Source of the DNA: Rhodospirillales bacterium
Lineage (GTDB): Bacteria; Pseudomonadota; Alphaproteobacteria; Rhodospirillales; JADHTD01
Length of the DNA: 7,335 nt
Direction of reading: 5' to 3'
Assembly: GCA_016776525.1 (NCBI GenBank)
Contig: JADHTD010000127.1
Location: 1-7,335, forward strand
Below are positions 6,081 through 7,335 of the stretch, one piece after another. The first letter of the stretch is position 1, and each line of letters opens with the position of its first letter. Both the position numbers and the translations under genes were made by a program. Below the pieces are notes generated by a model. The model saw nothing but the letters and a program-made list of their open reading frames with translations. It made no database searches and was not told the DNA's origin.

Positions 6081-6788
6081 TTAGGGCCGTTTGAGCAACC
6101 AATCGGCAAGTTCCAGATCAAGCGGCGTGTCGATATTGACCAAGTCCCGGTCGATTATGACGGCGGCGCAATCGGGGCCGATGATGTGGCCTTTGTCGAG
6201 AATGGTTTCCCGCCGGGCGGCATAGCAGACACCGTTGCGGTGGTAATAGGCCGGGATATCCTGGCGTCTGGAGAAGGTCTCTCCGTCTTCCCGATAAAAT
6301 CCGATTAATCCCCGGTCGCTGACGGTCAGGGTTTTGTGCGGCGTGTAATGGCCGGGCGTGCGGCTGACCGTGGCCGCCGAACCAAGTCCGCCGCCGACCA
6401 TCGTTTTGATGGTTGTTTCGATATCTTCCGGCCGCCGCAGGGGACTGGTCGGTTCCAGCAGGACGGACAGGTCGAAACGGGTATCGCAATAACTTTCCGA
6501 TTCCAGCCAGGCATGACGCCACATATCGATGGATTTTGCCTGATCCGTCGCCAGCTCGGCGGGTCTCAGGAACGGCACGTCGAGTTCGGCGTTGCGGGCT
6601 TCCTCGGCGATCTCTTTATCATCCGTGGAGATAACGGCGCGGTCGATCCAGTCGACGGCGAGGGCACAGTCGGCGGCATGGGCAATGAGGCTTTTCCCCG
6701 CCACTTTTTGCAGGTTCTTGCGCGGAATACCCTTGCTCCCCCCGCGGGCGGGAACGACGGCAAGGATGCTGAGGCCGGAATAGCTCAT
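6081..6788 (-). CDS. CMP-nonulosonate cytidylyltransferase (NeuA/LegF/PtmB type)
   Basis: This 235-residue protein is a full-length acylneuraminate cytidylyltransferase. VVPARGGSKGIPRKN (11-25) is the CTP-binding signature of the family. STDD (54-57), RPAELATD (75-82), LLEPTSPLR (110-118), RQDIPAYYHRNGVCYAARR (175-193) and VNIDTPLDLELAD (217-229, including the metal-ligand aspartate region) follow in the expected order. It couples CTP to a nonulosonic acid, giving the CMP-sugar used by the final transferase. The pairing with PtmE- and LegC-like genes in the same window makes legionaminic acid or a derivative the likeliest substrate (LegF/PtmB), but sialic or pseudaminic acid cannot be excluded by motif reading. 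The protein is cytoplasmic. Its ATG (6788-6786) overlaps the TGA of the upstream oxidoreductase gene, and AGGGGA lies just upstream at good spacing, so the two are co-expressed. Confidence 0.88.
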   Translation of the reverse strand: MSYSGLSILAVVPARGGSKGIPRKNLQKVAGKSLIAHAADCALAVDWIDRAVISTDDKEIAEEARNAELDVPFLRPAELATDQAKSIDMWRHAWLESESYCDTRFDLSVLLEPTSPLRRPEDIETTIKTMVGGGLGSAATVSRTPGHYTPHKTLTVSDRGLIGFYREDGETFSRRQDIPAYYHRNGVCYAARRETILDKGHIIGPDCAAVIIDRDLVNIDTPLDLELADWLLKRP

Positions 6789-7335
6789 GGCTTCCCCTGA
6801 TCCGTTTTCACAAAACGGCCGGTCTGGTGGCTTTCACGGGCCGCTTCCAATATCTTCAATACCGCGATGCCGTCTTCCAGTCGACAGGTAGTTGGCGCCG
6901 CGCCTTCCAGGACCCTTAGGAATTCACCGGCCATGGCAACAAACATATCGTTGCGGTCACAGGTGAAGTGCCGTTCTTCGGGCTGCCCGGACTCACCATT
7001 GGTGATGGCAATCCGGTTGGGAGTCTCCGTCCACAGCAGAACCCCTTCGTCGCCGGAGAAGCGGATCGATTTTTCATGAGGACGGCCATAGAGGTCAAGG
7101 TGGAGGGTCACGTGCAGGCCGGAGTCATACTTGATCAGCATGTCGACGCTGTCGTCGGTGTCGATTTCCAGGTCGCTGACCTTGTCGATGGTGGCCGACA
7201 CCCCTGCCGGCATGCCGAACATCCACACCATGAGATCAACCCAATGGCTTTCGTCGAGCAGGGCGCCGCCGCCCTGGTCTTTATTGGCCATGAAAAAATC
7301 CTGGTAGCGTTCCCAGGGATGCCAGTCGGCCAGAT
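6785..7335 (-). CDS. Gfo/Idh/MocA-family oxidoreductase, C-terminal part (5' end outside window)
   Basis: The minus-strand frame is open to the right edge and ends at TGA (6787-6785), leaving about 182 residues. An in-frame ATG at 7291 lies inside the conserved domain and is not the true start, because the residues before it, LADWHPWERYQDFF, are typical of the family. DQGGGALLDESHWVDLMVW then gives the substrate-side motif with its conserved histidine, at the start of the C-terminal alpha/beta domain. The NAD(P)-binding Rossmann half (normally ~120-150 residues) is off the window. These enzymes oxidise or reduce sugar substrates, often at C3 of a nucleotide sugar. A member of this family (PtmF) belongs to the Campylobacter legionaminic acid cluster, and the overlap with the CMP-nonulosonate synthetase gene suggests a similar role. 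The C-terminal tail EAARESHQTGRFV is also family-typical. The substrate is not determinable from this fragment. Confidence 0.8.
   Translation of the reverse strand, partial: LADWHPWERYQDFFMANKDQGGGALLDESHWVDLMVWMFGMPAGVSATIDKVSDLEIDTDDSVDMLIKYDSGLHVTLHLDLYGRPHEKSIRFSGDEGVLLWTETPNRIAITNGESGQPEERHFTCDRNDMFVAMAGEFLRVLEGAAPTTCRLEDGIAVLKILEAARESHQTGRFVKTDQGKP

Noticed and set aside
1..7335. CRISPR array, tRNA/rRNA genes, insertion sequence ends or defence system
   Set aside because: No regularly spaced repeats, RNA gene signatures, transposase motifs or terminal inverted repeats were seen on either strand.

Overview
This 7.3 kb window looks like part of a flagellin-glycosylation (nonulosonic acid) locus from an alphaproteobacterium. 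The class assignment rests mainly on a recognisable flaF gene, a family largely confined to Alphaproteobacteria. The moderately high GC of the central genes and the LegC/PtmE-type sugar genes fit, for example, a Rhodospirillales-like marine or aquatic bacterium. Genus cannot be told from the sequence.

Layout. (1) Positions 1-1913, plus strand: two consecutive sulfotransferase-type genes. The first is cut by the left edge, so only its C-terminal part is visible. The second is complete, with clear PAPS-binding motifs. (2) Positions 1914-2092: a 179-base spacer with nothing firmly assignable. (3) Positions 2093-5594, plus strand: a tight three-gene run made of a CBS-domain/sugar-1-phosphate nucleotidyltransferase (PtmE-like), a LegC-family PLP aminotransferase and a GT4-like glycosyltransferase. 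The last two overlap by four bases. A probable intrinsic terminator follows. (4) Positions 5650-7335, minus strand, converging on the first run: a Gfo/Idh/MocA oxidoreductase cut by the right edge, a CMP-nonulosonate (NeuA/LegF/PtmB-type) cytidylyltransferase overlapping it by four bases, and then flaF behind its own strong ribosome binding site and a plausible promoter.

How the genes fit together. In Campylobacter, legionaminic acid is made from GDP-linked precursors. PtmE makes the GDP-sugar, LegC transaminates the 4-keto intermediate, and LegF/PtmB activates the finished acid with CMP before transfer to flagellin. A Gfo/Idh-type protein (PtmF) belongs to the same cluster. Counterparts of PtmE, LegC and PtmB, and possibly PtmF, are visible here around flaF. 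LegB (dehydratase), LegH (acetyltransferase), LegG (epimerase) and LegI (synthase) are not in the window and would be expected nearby. The glycosyltransferase and the sulfotransferases are reasonable candidates for building and decorating the glycan. The exact sugar, the acceptor and any sulfation of flagellin are inference.
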